Shown here piece by piece: positions 44,001 to 53,634 of a stretch of 64,000 bases of DNA; within the stretch, counting starts at the first letter, position 1; each line of letters opens with the position of its first letter. The notes beneath the pieces are model-generated. The model searched no databases and was not told the origin of the DNA. It was given only the letters and a program-made list of their open reading frames with translations. This stretch comes from Pelomonas sp. Root1217 (lineage in GTDB: Bacteria; Pseudomonadota; Gammaproteobacteria; Burkholderiales; Burkholderiaceae_C): contig NZ_LMDC01000027.1 in assembly GCF_001425705.1 (NCBI RefSeq), positions 65,515-129,514 on the forward strand, written 5' to 3'. Position numbers and translations under genes: made by a program.

Positions 44001-44090
44001 TTCGTCCTGCCGCGCCGCGGCATCTTGTCTGACACCACTTCCCACCTGCCGCCCACTAGGCTGGTTAGCTTGTGAGCCGCGGAGTCAGCG

Positions 44091-44720
44091 ATGGACGATG
44101 TGCCAGGATGTTCTCTTTCACGCCGGGACGTGTTGATCGCCGGCGCGGGCACGGCAGCCGCCACGGTCGTCGAGGCCGCAGACCGGGAGCCCGCCATGTC
44201 CAACGCCACGACGAGCCGCCTGACGCTGGACGTCAACGGCCAGGCGCACACCGTCGACGTCGACACCCGCACGACGCTGCTCGACCTGCTGCGCGAGCAG
44301 CTGCACCTGACCGGTACCAAGAAGGGCTGCGACCACGGCCAGTGCGGCGCCTGCACCGTGCTGCTGGACGGCCGGCGCATCAACAGCTGCCTGATGCTGG
44401 CCGTCATGGCGCCGGGCGCCAAGGTCACCACCATCGAGGGCCTGGGCACACCGCAGAAGCTGCACCCGCTGCAGGCCGCCTTCGTCGCGCATGACGGCTA
44501 CCAATGCGGCTACTGCACGCCCGGGCAGATCTGTTCGGCCGTGGGCATGTTGGACGAGCTCAAGCACGGCGTGCCCAGCCATGTGACCGCCGATCTGGCC
44601 GCCAAGCCGCTGCTGAGCGCCGACGAGCTGCGCGAGCGCATGAGCGGCAACATCTGCCGCTGTGGCGCCTACTCCAACATTGCCGAGGCGATCACCAGCG
44701 TCGCCAAGGAGGCCGCATGA
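44091..44720 (+). CDS. paoA: Aldehyde oxidoreductase 2Fe-2S subunit PaoA
   Basis: The 209-residue protein begins with a Tat-type signal ([17 protein letters not shown]) and binds two [2Fe-2S] clusters. Cluster residues are in [30 protein letters not shown] and NICRCGAY. It belongs to the periplasmic molybdenum aldehyde oxidase PaoABC of the xanthine dehydrogenase family. The stop overlaps paoB by 4 bases. Confidence 0.92.
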   Translation: MDDVPGCSLSRRDVLIAGAGTAAATVVEAADREPAMSNATTSRLTLDVNGQAHTVDVDTRTTLLDLLREQLHLTGTKKGCDHGQCGACTVLLDGRRINSCLMLAVMAPGAKVTTIEGLGTPQKLHPLQAAFVAHDGYQCGYCTPGQICSAVGMLDELKHGVPSHVTADLAAKPLLSADELRERMSGNICRCGAYSNIAEAITSVAKEAA

Positions 44721-45667
44721 AAGCATTCAGCTTCGAGCGAGCGCGCACGCCGGCTGAGGCAGCAGCGGCCGTCGCTGGCCGGCCCGACGCCAAGTTCATC
44801 GCCGGCGGCACCAATCTGCTGGACCTGATGAAGCTGCAGATCGAGGCGCCTGGCCACCTGGTCGACGTCAATCCGCTGGCCCTGGACCGCATCGAGGCCG
44901 CGGAAGGCGGGCTGCGCATTGGTGCCCTGGTACGCAACGCCGACCTTGCCAGCGATGCCCGTGTGCGCAAGGACTACCCGGTGCTGTCGCGCGCGCTGCT
45001 GGCCGGTGCCTCGGGCCAGCTGCGCAACCGCGCGACGACGGCCGGTAACCTGCTGCAGCGCACCCGTTGCCCCTACTTCTACGACACGGCCCAGCCCTGC
45101 AACAAGCGCCAGCCCGGCAGCGGTTGCTCGGCCATCGGCGGCGTCACGCGCTCGCTGGCCGTCATCGGCACCAGCCCTGCCTGCATCGCCAACCATCCGA
45201 GCGACATGGCCGTCGCCATGCGCGTGCTGGATGCCCAGGTCGAGACGGTCAAACCCGACGGACAGGTGCGCCGCATCCCCATCGCCGACTTCCACAAACT
45301 GCCCGGCGATACGCCCCACATCGACCACGCCTTGGCCCATGGCGAGCTGATCACCTCGGTGCTGCTGCCGCCGCCCGTGGGAGGTACCCAGGTCTACCGC
45401 AAGGTGCGTGACCGCGCGTCGTACGCCTTCGCCCTGGTGTCGCTGGCCGCCATCGTGCAGCGAGACGGCAGCGCGCGGCTGGCGTTTGGCGGCGTGGCCC
45501 ACAAGCCCTGGCGCATCGAAAGCGCGGAGCCGCAACTCTCGCGTGGCGTTCACACCTACTTCAGCCAGGCCTTCAAGGGTGCTTCGCCGCAGCAGGACAA
45601 CGCCTTCAAGCTCAAGCTGGCCGAGCGGCTGCTTGTCGACGTGCTCCACCCTGACCGGAGAGCATGA
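44717..45667 (+). CDS. paoB: Aldehyde oxidoreductase FAD subunit PaoB
   Basis: The 316-residue protein starts [21 protein letters not shown], with the FAD loop [15 protein letters not shown] and [16 protein letters not shown]. The Cys-rich insert ([22 protein letters not shown]) is where PaoB binds a [4Fe-4S] cluster. The ATG at 44717 overlaps the paoA stop. It passes electrons between PaoA and FAD. A 173-base gap with hairpins follows before paoC. Confidence 0.93.
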   Translation: MKAFSFERARTPAEAAAAVAGRPDAKFIAGGTNLLDLMKLQIEAPGHLVDVNPLALDRIEAAEGGLRIGALVRNADLASDARVRKDYPVLSRALLAGASGQLRNRATTAGNLLQRTRCPYFYDTAQPCNKRQPGSGCSAIGGVTRSLAVIGTSPACIANHPSDMAVAMRVLDAQVETVKPDGQVRRIPIADFHKLPGDTPHIDHALAHGELITSVLLPPPVGGTQVYRKVRDRASYAFALVSLAAIVQRDGSARLAFGGVAHKPWRIESAEPQLSRGVHTYFSQAFKGASPQQDNAFKLKLAERLLVDVLHPDRRA

Positions 45668-45682
45668 AGTGGAGCCCCTCGT

Positions 45683-45745
45683 CCAAGGAGTCCCTTGGCC
45701 GGTCCCCCGAGGGGACGGCGATGCTTGCCGGATCGACCGGCAAGC
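45683..45745. repeat. Three hairpins in the paoB-paoC gap
   Basis: CCAAGG/CCTTGG (45683-45698), GTCCCC/GGGGAC (45702-45716) and GCTTGCCGG/CCGGCAAGC (45723-45745) are successive perfect inverted repeats. The remaining gap (45746-45840) has no gene on either strand. The array interrupts an otherwise tight operon and could be an mRNA-processing site, a partial terminator or a dispersed repeat element. Confidence 0.6.
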
Positions 45746-45840
45746 ACATCGCCAGGCCGGGCCTGCTTGGGAGCGGCCCGGCGCTCGGCCCGCAAAGTCA
45801 GTGAGATCTGGGTTGCTCGCAGCCCGATGGAGTCAATGAG

Positions 45841-48033
45841 ATGCGTTTCGACCAGCCCGCCACCACCAACCCCGTCGACCAGGGCAAGGTCATCGGCCGC
45901 CCCACGCCGCGCATCGATGGCCCGCTGAAGACCACCGGCACGGCGCCTTATGCCTACGAGCACCACGACCTGAAGCCGACGCCGGCCGTCGGCTATGTCG
46001 TCGGTGCCGGCATTGCCAAGGGCCGCGTGGCCGCCATGGACCTGCGTGCAGCCCGCGCGGCGCCGGGCGTGCTGGCCATCGTCACGGCTCAGAACGCCGG
46101 CAAACTCGGCAAGGGCAGCAAGAACACCGCCAAGCTGCTCGGCGGGCCGCAGATCGACCACTACCACCAGGCGCTGGCCGTGGTCGTCGCCGAGAGCTTC
46201 GAACAAGCGCGCGCCGCCGCGGCGTTGATCGACATCCGCTACGAGGCCGCCAAGGGGCGCTTCGACCTTGCCGCCGAGAAACCGCATGCGCCGGTGGCCA
46301 AGAGCGATGGCTTCGGTGGCGAGGCCGAGACCAAGCATGGCGACTTCGAAGCCGCATTCGCCAAGGCGCCGGTACAACTGGATGCGAGCTACACGACGCC
46401 CGACCAGGGCCACGCCATGATGGAGCCGCACGCCACCATCGGCTGGTGGGAGGGCAAGAAGCTGTCGGTGTGGACGTCCAACCAGATGGTGGACTGGGCC
46501 GTCGGCGACCTTGCCAAGACGCTGGGCATTCCCAAGCTGGACGTGCGCGTGCGTTCGCCCTTCGTCGGCGGCGGTTTCGGCGGCAAGCTGTTCCTGCGCG
46601 CCGACGTCGTGCTTGCCGCCTTGGGGGCGAAGGCCGCCGGCCGGCCCGTCAAGATCGCGCTGACACGCCCGCTGATGTTCAACAACACAACGCACCGGCC
46701 GGCCACCATCCAGCGCATCCGCATCGGCGCCAACAAGGACGGCCGCATCCAGGCCATCTCACACGAGAGCTGGTCCGGCAACCTGCCGGGCGGCGGCCCA
46801 GAGACGGCCACGGGGCAGACGCGGCTGCTCTATGCCGGCGAGCATCGCTACACCGCCATGCGCCTGGCTGTGCTGGATCTGCCCGAGGGCAACGCGATGC
46901 GCGCGCCTGGCGAGGCGCCGGGCCTGATGGCGCTGGAGATCGCGATGGACGAGATGGCCGAGAAGCTCGGTCTGGACCCCATCGAGTTCCGCGTGCGCAA
47001 CGACACGCAGGTCGACCCCGAGAAGCCGCAGCGTCCCTTCTCGCAGCGCCGCCTGGTGGACTGCATGAGGCAAGGCGCGGAGCGCTTCGGCTGGAATCGG
47101 CGGTCACCCAAGCCGGCGCAGGTGCGCGAGGGCGGCTGGCTGATCGGCATGGGCATGGCGGCGGCCTTCCGCAACAACCTGCTGATGAAGTCCAAGGCGC
47201 GCGTGCGGCTGGAAGGCGAGCGCGTCATCGTCGAGACCGACATGACCGACATCGGCACCGGCAGCTACACCATCATTGCGCAGACGGCCGCCGAAACCAT
47301 GGGTGTCGCGCTGGACAAGGTCGTCGTGCGCCTGTGCGATTCGAGCTTTCCGGTGTCCTGCGGTTCAGGTGGGCAATGGGGCGGCAACAACTCGACCGCC
47401 GGCGTCTATGCGGCCTGCATGAAGCTGCGCGGCATGGTCGCCCAGAAGGCGGGCATGGCCGACGCGGAGTTCGTTGGCGGCGAGGTGCGTGGCGGCGGCA
47501 AGGCCGCGCCGTTGAAATCATTCGCCGGCCTGGTGGCCGAGGACGGCATCGAATACGGCGACCTCGACAAGCGCTACCAGCAGTCCACTTTTGGCGGGCA
47601 TTTCGCGGAAGTGGCGGTGGACGCGGTCACCGGCGAAGTGCGCGTGCGCCGCATGCTGGCCGTGTGCGCGGCGGGGCGCATCCTGAACCCCACCTCAGCG
47701 CGGAGCCAGGTCATCGGCGCCATGACCATGGGTGTGGGTGCGGCATTGATGGAAGACCTGAAGGTGGACCACCGCCGCGGCTTCTTCGTCAACCACGACC
47801 TGGCCGGCTACGAGGTGCCGGTGCATGCCGACATCCCGCACCAGGACGTCATCTTCCTGGACGAGACCGACCCGATCTCGTCGCCGATGAAGGCCAAGGG
47901 CGTGGGCGAGCTGGGCATCTGCGGCGCTGCCGCTGCGGTAGCCAACGCCGTCTACAACGCCACCGGCGTGCGAGTGCGCGACTACCCGCTGACGCTGGAC
48001 AAGCTGCTGGCCGGTCTACCTGCGCTGGTTTAA
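45841..48033 (+). CDS. paoC: Aldehyde oxidoreductase molybdenum subunit PaoC
   Basis: The 730-residue catalytic subunit binds molybdopterin cytosine dinucleotide. Family features are IGRPTPRIDGPLKTTGTAPYAYE near the start, FVGGGFGGKLFLRAD, MRAPGEAPGLMALE, CGSGGQWGGNNS and MKAKGVGELGICGAAAAVANAV with the catalytic Glu. It oxidises aldehydes in the periplasm. The insertion chaperone PaoD is not next to it. The 3' end overlaps dsbB on the other strand by 18 bases. Confidence 0.94.
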   Translation: MRFDQPATTNPVDQGKVIGRPTPRIDGPLKTTGTAPYAYEHHDLKPTPAVGYVVGAGIAKGRVAAMDLRAARAAPGVLAIVTAQNAGKLGKGSKNTAKLLGGPQIDHYHQALAVVVAESFEQARAAAALIDIRYEAAKGRFDLAAEKPHAPVAKSDGFGGEAETKHGDFEAAFAKAPVQLDASYTTPDQGHAMMEPHATIGWWEGKKLSVWTSNQMVDWAVGDLAKTLGIPKLDVRVRSPFVGGGFGGKLFLRADVVLAALGAKAAGRPVKIALTRPLMFNNTTHRPATIQRIRIGANKDGRIQAISHESWSGNLPGGGPETATGQTRLLYAGEHRYTAMRLAVLDLPEGNAMRAPGEAPGLMALEIAMDEMAEKLGLDPIEFRVRNDTQVDPEKPQRPFSQRRLVDCMRQGAERFGWNRRSPKPAQVREGGWLIGMGMAAAFRNNLLMKSKARVRLEGERVIVETDMTDIGTGSYTIIAQTAAETMGVALDKVVVRLCDSSFPVSCGSGGQWGGNNSTAGVYAACMKLRGMVAQKAGMADAEFVGGEVRGGGKAAPLKSFAGLVAEDGIEYGDLDKRYQQSTFGGHFAEVAVDAVTGEVRVRRMLAVCAAGRILNPTSARSQVIGAMTMGVGAALMEDLKVDHRRGFFVNHDLAGYEVPVHADIPHQDVIFLDETDPISSPMKAKGVGELGICGAAAAVANAVYNATGVRVRDYPLTLDKLLAGLPALV

Positions 48034-48513
48034 AACCACGAGCCCCAGGGCGGCCAGCGCGGCGAACAGCAGGCCGCTCCAGATCTCGTAGGGCAGGCCG
48101 AGCAGCCGGTAGCCCGCCGCTTCGGCGCAGTTGGCCGTGATCATGAAGACGGAGGGCCACAGCTCCTCCAGCCCGAGCGCCGTGACGACCTTGTCGGCCA
48201 GGCCCATGGCGCAGCTGGCGCTCTGCGAGGCCACCTCATGCTGGAAAACGGCCGCCGTGAGGCCCGCTGCACACAGCATCAGCACGACGACCAGGGCCGC
48301 CTGGCGCAGCGCGCGCTTGGCGCTCACCAGCCAGCCCAGCAGCGAGACGGCGCCGATCACCAGGAAGATGGCCCGCTGCAGCACGCACCAGGGGCAGGGC
48401 TTGACGTCGAACTGGTGCTGGGCGATCAAGGCGATGCCGACGGCGGCGAAGCTCGCCACGGCCATGCCGGCCAGCGCGCGGGCCGGCAGCTTGGAAGGGG
48501 CGGTGAACATCAA
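48016..48513 (-). CDS. dsbB: Disulfide bond formation protein B
   Basis: The 165-residue protein has four transmembrane segments, the first redox pair in KPCPWCVLQRA and the second pair in SCAMGL ... TANCAEAAGYRLLGLPYEIWS. It reoxidises DsbA and passes electrons to quinones. Its start overlaps the stop of the Rid-family gene by 4 bases, and its 3' end overlaps paoC on the opposite strand. Confidence 0.94.
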   Translation of the reverse strand: MMFTAPSKLPARALAGMAVASFAAVGIALIAQHQFDVKPCPWCVLQRAIFLVIGAVSLLGWLVSAKRALRQAALVVVLMLCAAGLTAAVFQHEVASQSASCAMGLADKVVTALGLEELWPSVFMITANCAEAAGYRLLGLPYEIWSGLLFAALAALGLVVLNQRR

Positions 48514-48977
48514 TCTTTGATCTCGGCGATGAGCTCGATCTCGACGCAGGCGCCGAGCGGGATCTGGGCCACGCCGAAGGCGCTGCGGGCATGCTTGCCA
48601 GCTTCGCCCAGCACCGCGGCGAACAGCTCGGAGCAGCCGTTGGTGACAAGGTGCTGCTCGGTGAAGTCAGGCGTGCTGTTCACCAGGCTCATGACCTTGA
48701 CGATGCGAACGATCTTGCCCAGGTCGCCCGTGGCAGCCTGCAGCGTGCCGAGCAGGTCGATGGCGACGGCGCGTGCCGCGGCCTGACCGGTGGCGGTGTC
48801 GACATCCTTGCCCAGCTGGCCGACCCAGGGCTTGCCGTCCTTCTTGGCGATGTGGCCGGACAGGAACAGCAGGTTGCCGGTGCGCGTGAACGGCAGGTAG
48901 GCGGCAGCGGGAATGGCCAGCGGCGGCAGGGTGATGCCGAGTTCGGCGAGCTTGGCTTGGATGGCGGAGGAGCTCAT
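48510..48977 (-). CDS. Rid family protein without the RidA catalytic Arg
   Basis: The 155-residue YjgF/Rid-fold protein (LLFLSGHIAKKDGKPWVGQLG, SAFGVAQIPLGACVEIELIAEI) starts at the ATG at 48977. In RidA the Arg in the xVARLP segment binds the imine substrate; here the aligned residue is Gln (VAQIP). It is therefore probably not a 2-aminoacrylate deaminase but one of the Rid subfamilies of unknown activity. It is co-transcribed with dsbB and divergent from comEC. Confidence 0.85.
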   Translation of the reverse strand: MSSSAIQAKLAELGITLPPLAIPAAAYLPFTRTGNLLFLSGHIAKKDGKPWVGQLGKDVDTATGQAAARAVAIDLLGTLQAATGDLGKIVRIVKVMSLVNSTPDFTEQHLVTNGCSELFAAVLGEAGKHARSAFGVAQIPLGACVEIELIAEIKD

Positions 48978-49058
48978 GCGTAAAAGCGCGGTGGCGCAAG
49001 CGAAAAACCGCGGCATGCTACACCCCGCGTCCCAATAAGGCGGGACAGGGGAGGGGCA

Positions 49059-51464
49059 TTGGCTCAGCGGCCGTGGGGCGTGCGCGAACTGGTGGCAACC
49101 GGCTTGGCCTGGCTGGCCGGCGTGGCCCTGCTGCAATGCTGCGAGCGACTGCCAACGGCGACGGAATATGCGCTGCTGGGCTTGCTGTTCGTGCTGCTCC
49201 TGCTGCTGCACCGCCGCCACTGGCTGGCGTTGGCTGCAGCGGTTGCGGTGTTCGCTTTCGTGCAGGCCGGGCTTCGCGCCGAGATGCGCATGAAGCCCGA
49301 ACTGCATCCAGCCTGGGAAGGCCGCGACCTGGTGCTGAGCGGTCGGGTCGATTCGCTGCCCATCGCCATCACGGGGCAGGGCGGCATGCCCGGCTGGCGC
49401 TTCGAGTTTGCCGTCGAATCGGTGGGACCAGCCGGCACGGCCTTGCCGCCCGAAGTGCCGCGGCGGGTGATGCTGCTCGCCTACGACAGTGCGCAGCCCA
49501 TCACAGCCGGCGAGCGCTGGCGCTTCACCGCCCGCCTCAAGCGCGCCCATGGCCTGGCCAATCCGGGCGGCTTCGATGTCGAACTGTGGTTGTTCGAGCA
49601 GGGGCTGCGCGCGAGCGGTGTCGTGCGCACGGCCGAGCGCCTGCAAGCGGCGTCCTGGTGGTCCCTGGACGCCGCGCGCCAGCGCCTGCGCACGGCCATC
49701 CGTGAACGCGTGGCCGACCCCGGCATGGCTGGCGTGCTGGCGGCGTTGAGCCTGGGCGACCAGAACGCCATTGCTCATAGTGACTGGAACCTGTTCCGTG
49801 ACACAGGCGTGAGTCATCTCTTGTCGGTATCAGGAAGTCACGTCGTCCTGCTCGGCTGGATGGCCGCCGCGCTCGTGTCGCCGCTGTGGCGCCGCAGCCG
49901 CTGGCTCTGCCTGCGCCTGCCGGCGCCCACTGCGGCACGTTGGGTGGGCGTGGCGGTGGCCTTCGCCTATGCGCTGTTCTCGGGCTGGGGCGTGCCGGCG
50001 CAGCGCACGGTCGTCATGCTGGCCGCGCTGGCCGGTCTGCGCAGCGTTGGCCTGCGCTGGCCCTGGCCGCTGGTGCTGCTGGCGGCGGCCGTCATCGTCA
50101 CGGCGGTGGACCCCTGGGCGCTGATGCAGCCGGGCTTCTGGTTGTCCTTCGGCGCTGTCGGTCTGTTGATGGCCGCCGGTGGCGAGCACGCAGAAGGCTG
50201 GCGGGCACGCCTGAAGGCGGCGCTGCGAACCCAGGCCATTGCCACCGTGGGCCTCGCGCCGCTGAGCCTGATCTGCTTCTCGCAGCTGTCCCTCGTCGGG
50301 CTGCTGGCCAACCTCGTCGCTATCCCGCTGATCACCTTCGTCATCACGCCGCTGGCGCTGATGGGCGGCCTGTTCACGCCGTTGTGGGCGCTGGCCGCCT
50401 TGCTGACGCAGGCCCTGATGGCCTGGCTGAAGCTGCTGATCGCCTGGCCGGCGGCGGTGTGGTGGCTGCCGGCGGCGCCGCTGTGGTCCCAGGGCCTGGC
50501 CTTGCTGGGCGCCGTGCTGGTTGCGCTGAGGCTGCCCTGGCGGCTGCGCGCTGCCGGGCTGCTGATGACGTTGCCGCTGCTGTGGCCGGCCGTGCCGCAC
50601 CCGCCGGCGGGCGAGTTCGAACTGCTGGCCCCGGACATCGGCCAGGGCAACGCGGTGCTGATCCGCACGCATGGGCATGCCCTGCTCTTCGATACCGGCC
50701 CGGTGTACGCGCCCGGCTCGGATGCCGGCGAACGCGTCCTGTTGCCGCTGCTGCGTCGCCTGGGCGTGCACCGCGTGGACATGCTGGTGCTCAGCCATCG
50801 CGACGTTGATCACGTCGGTGGCGCCGCCACCTTGATGCAGGCCCTGCCCGTGTCCGAGCTGCGCAGTTCACTGGAGCCGGGCCACCCGCTGCTGCGCACC
50901 CCGATGCCCGCGAAGCGCTGCGAGGCCGGCCAGGGCTGGACCTGGGATGGTGTGCGCTTTGACGTGCTGCACCCGACGCTGGCGAACTACGACGCCGGGC
51001 TCAAGTCCAACGACCTGTCCTGCGTGCTCAGGATCACATCGGCCTCGGGGCGGCGGGCCTTGCTGGCGGGTGACCTCGAAGCCGAGCAGGAGAAGCGCCT
51101 CGTGCAGCGCGAACCGGATCTGCGTGCCGATGTGCTGTTGGTGCCTCACCATGGCAGCAAGACCTCCTCCAGCGCGGAGCTGCTGGCCGCGGTACGGCCG
51201 AGCGTCGGCGTCGTGCAGGCCGGCTACCGCAGTCGCTTCGGCCACCCGGCGCCACCGGTGCTGGCGCGCTACCAGGCTGCGGGCATCGCCGTCGTTGCCA
51301 GCCCGGCCTGCGGCGCCTGGCAGTGGCAGAGTGCAACCCTCGAGCACAGCTGCGAGCGTGATCTTCGCCGCCGCTACTGGCTGGACCGCAGCCCGGCCAG
51401 CGTGGGGCTGGAGGGGCCTCAGGTGGAGGAGGCGCCGGCCGTCGAGGTCGAGCTGGCCTTCTGA
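49059..51464 (+). CDS. comEC: ComEC/Rec2 DNA-uptake channel
   Basis: The 801-residue protein starts at a TTG with GGAGGGG just upstream. It has N-terminal membrane segments and a DUF4131-type domain. The competence domain contains LSVSGSHVVLLGWM and AQRTVVMLAALAG. A C-terminal MBL-like domain carries LSHRDVDHVGGA and VPHHGSKTSS. ComEC moves single-stranded DNA across the inner membrane during transformation. Divergent from the Rid/dsbB unit. Confidence 0.93.
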   Translation: MAQRPWGVRELVATGLAWLAGVALLQCCERLPTATEYALLGLLFVLLLLLHRRHWLALAAAVAVFAFVQAGLRAEMRMKPELHPAWEGRDLVLSGRVDSLPIAITGQGGMPGWRFEFAVESVGPAGTALPPEVPRRVMLLAYDSAQPITAGERWRFTARLKRAHGLANPGGFDVELWLFEQGLRASGVVRTAERLQAASWWSLDAARQRLRTAIRERVADPGMAGVLAALSLGDQNAIAHSDWNLFRDTGVSHLLSVSGSHVVLLGWMAAALVSPLWRRSRWLCLRLPAPTAARWVGVAVAFAYALFSGWGVPAQRTVVMLAALAGLRSVGLRWPWPLVLLAAAVIVTAVDPWALMQPGFWLSFGAVGLLMAAGGEHAEGWRARLKAALRTQAIATVGLAPLSLICFSQLSLVGLLANLVAIPLITFVITPLALMGGLFTPLWALAALLTQALMAWLKLLIAWPAAVWWLPAAPLWSQGLALLGAVLVALRLPWRLRAAGLLMTLPLLWPAVPHPPAGEFELLAPDIGQGNAVLIRTHGHALLFDTGPVYAPGSDAGERVLLPLLRRLGVHRVDMLVLSHRDVDHVGGAATLMQALPVSELRSSLEPGHPLLRTPMPAKRCEAGQGWTWDGVRFDVLHPTLANYDAGLKSNDLSCVLRITSASGRRALLAGDLEAEQEKRLVQREPDLRADVLLVPHHGSKTSSSAELLAAVRPSVGVVQAGYRSRFGHPAPPVLARYQAAGIAVVASPACGAWQWQSATLEHSCERDLRRRYWLDRSPASVGLEGPQVEEAPAVEVELAF

Positions 51465-51508
51465 CTTCAGCCCTGCCACACTCGCCCGGCCAATAACCGG
51501 AAGATCGC

Positions 51509-52576
51509 ATGAAGCGCTTGCATGTCTGGACCCGTCGCGTCGCCTCGTTAGGACTGCTCTGCGTGAGCCTGGCCGCTGCCGCGGGCGGCGGCAGTGCCGG
51601 CAGCGGCGCCAAGGCCACGGCAGGCAACAAGGACTACGACGTCTACCGCAGCGGCAGCGCCGCCGATGCCCTGCCGCCGCAGCCGGCCGGCAACCTGCTT
51701 GTGCTGATGGGCGGCGGTATCGACGTCGACGACGCCTTCCGCGCCATGATCGCCAAGGCGCGCGGCGGCACCGCGGCCAAGGTCGATGTCGTCATCCTGC
51801 GCACCTCGGGTGCCGACGGCTACAACGCCTACCTGATGGCCATGGACGGCGTCGACTCGGTCGAGTCCATCGTGCTGAAGACGCGTGCCGGCGCCAGCGC
51901 GCCCGAGGTGCTGGACCTGGTCGCTCGGGCCGACGTGCTGTTCATTGCCGGTGGCGACCAATCCACCTACATCGCCCAATGGGCCGGCACACCGTTGGAG
52001 GCTGCCATGAAGACGGCCGTGGCGCGCAAGGTGCCGTTTGGCGGCACCAGCGCCGGCCTGGCCGTGCTGGGCCAGTTCGACTACTCGGGCGCCAACCAGT
52101 CGGTGACGTCGGCCACTGCCATGGCCAACCCCTATGACCGCGGCGTCACGCTGGACCGCAGCTTTCTGAACGCGCTGCCACTGATGGCCAACGTCATCAC
52201 CGATGCCCACCTCGTCACCCGCGACCGCATGGGCCGCCTCGTCACCTTTCTGGCGCGCCTGTCCGCCGACGGCTGGGCCGGCTGGCAGACGCTGCGCGGC
52301 ATTGGCGTGGACGAGGAGACGGCCGTCGTTGTCGACGGCGACATTGCCACCGTGATGGGCAATCCGGACGGCCTGGGCGGACGCACGGGCCGGGCCTATT
52401 TCCTCAAGCCGACGCTGGCGCCAACGACGGTGCAGGCCAAGAAGCCATTGACCTTCCGCAGCCTGCAGCTGGAGAAGCGCACGGCCGGCGGGCAATACAA
52501 CCTCGCGACCTGGCCAACCGTGTCGCCGTATTTCATCTCGGTGGAAGCGGGCACGCTGATGCCCAGCCCCTACTGA
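51509..52576 (+). CDS. Secreted cyanophycinase-like peptidase (S51)
   Basis: The 355-residue protein has a signal peptide (about 1-25, LCVSLAAAAG) and a class I glutamine amidotransferase-like fold. It carries the nucleophile Ser in FGGTSAGLAVLG, FIAGGDQSTYIAQW and DAHLVTRDRMGRLVTFLARL, as in cyanophycinases. It probably degrades extracellular cyanophycin or another isopeptide polymer. No cyanophycin synthetase is in the window, so it is likely used for feeding. The stop overlaps the convergent mltB. Confidence 0.82.
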   Translation: MKRLHVWTRRVASLGLLCVSLAAAAGGGSAGSGAKATAGNKDYDVYRSGSAADALPPQPAGNLLVLMGGGIDVDDAFRAMIAKARGGTAAKVDVVILRTSGADGYNAYLMAMDGVDSVESIVLKTRAGASAPEVLDLVARADVLFIAGGDQSTYIAQWAGTPLEAAMKTAVARKVPFGGTSAGLAVLGQFDYSGANQSVTSATAMANPYDRGVTLDRSFLNALPLMANVITDAHLVTRDRMGRLVTFLARLSADGWAGWQTLRGIGVDEETAVVVDGDIATVMGNPDGLGGRTGRAYFLKPTLAPTTVQAKKPLTFRSLQLEKRTAGGQYNLATWPTVSPYFISVEAGTLMPSPY

Positions 52577-53634
52577 GCTTTGGCGGCCTGGCGCGCCCGG
52601 GCCACGGCCTGGCCCAGCTCGATGACCGCCAGCGCGTAATAGGCCGACCAGTTGTAGCGCGTGACGGCCCAGAAATTCTGCGTGCCCAGCAGCACGGTGG
52701 TCGGCTTCTTCGGCCCGTTCTGAAGTTCGATGACCGCCATCGGGCCGCCGTGGTCACGTGCGGCTTCAGAGGGCAGGGCGCCTGCGGCGCTGAGGTCGGC
52801 AGCGGTGAAAGTTGGCTTGATGTCCGGCGCCAGCAGGCGCGCCCGCTCGCGGCGGTCAGCGGGCAGTTTGACGCTGTAGTGCGTCGCCTCGCCGGGCTTC
52901 CAGCCGTACTCGGACAGGTAGTTGGCCACGCTGCCGATGGCGTCCACCGGGCTGGCGATCAGGTCGATGCGGCCATCGCCGTCGAAGTCCACCGCATGCT
53001 GGCGCCAGCTGCCGGGCATGAATTGCGGCCAGCCCAGGGCTCCGGCATAGCTGCCGCGCACGTCGCCAGCGTCCAGGCCGTTCTCGCGGCAGAGCTTGAG
53101 AAACTCCGCCAGTTCGTTGCGGAAGAAGGCCTGGCGCTCGGCCGCGCGCGGGTGCTCGGTGGGGAAGTCGAAGGCCAGCGTTGCGAGCGCGTCCAGCACC
53201 TTGAAGCCACCGGTGATGCGGCCATAGAAGGTCTCGACGCCGATGATGCCGACGATGACCTCCGCCGGCACGCCATAGGTGCTCTCCGCTCGCGTCAGCG
53301 CGGCCTCGTGTTCGGCCCAGAAGGCGACTCCGGCGTCCAGCCGCTTGGGCTCGATGAAGCGGTCGCGGTAGGCCGTCCAGTTCTTGGCGGTGCCGACGGC
53401 CGCCGGCAGGATGAGCTGCCGCACGCGCGGCAGGTCCAGGGCCTGGCTGAGCTGCTCGCGCAGTGCCGGAGCATCCCAGCCCTGGGCAGTGGCGAGCTCG
53501 TCGGCAAAGGCGACGACGGCAGGGCGGGGGCCGAGGGGTTCAGGCGGCGGGGCCGGTTTGGCGCGATGGGGTTTGGCCTGGGCGGAGCACGCCAGCAACA
53601 GGCCCGCAAGGAAGGGCAGATATCGGAACTTCAC
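52570..53634 (-). CDS. mltB: Lytic murein transglycosylase B (lipoprotein)
   Basis: The 354-residue protein has an N-terminal lipoprotein signal (FLAGLLLACSAQA), catalytic Glu134 in VETFYGRITG, and GALGWPQFMPGSW and the NYLSEYGWKPGE region of MltB/SltB enzymes. It cleaves peptidoglycan to anhydro-muropeptides. The GTG at 53634 is the best start; the frame extends further upstream only through the tgpA-like gene. It overlaps that gene by 4 bases. Confidence 0.92.
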   Translation of the reverse strand: MKFRYLPFLAGLLLACSAQAKPHRAKPAPPPEPLGPRPAVVAFADELATAQGWDAPALREQLSQALDLPRVRQLILPAAVGTAKNWTAYRDRFIEPKRLDAGVAFWAEHEAALTRAESTYGVPAEVIVGIIGVETFYGRITGGFKVLDALATLAFDFPTEHPRAAERQAFFRNELAEFLKLCRENGLDAGDVRGSYAGALGWPQFMPGSWRQHAVDFDGDGRIDLIASPVDAIGSVANYLSEYGWKPGEATHYSVKLPADRRERARLLAPDIKPTFTAADLSAAGALPSEAARDHGGPMAVIELQNGPKKPTTVLLGTQNFWAVTRYNWSAYYALAVIELGQAVARARQAAKAQ

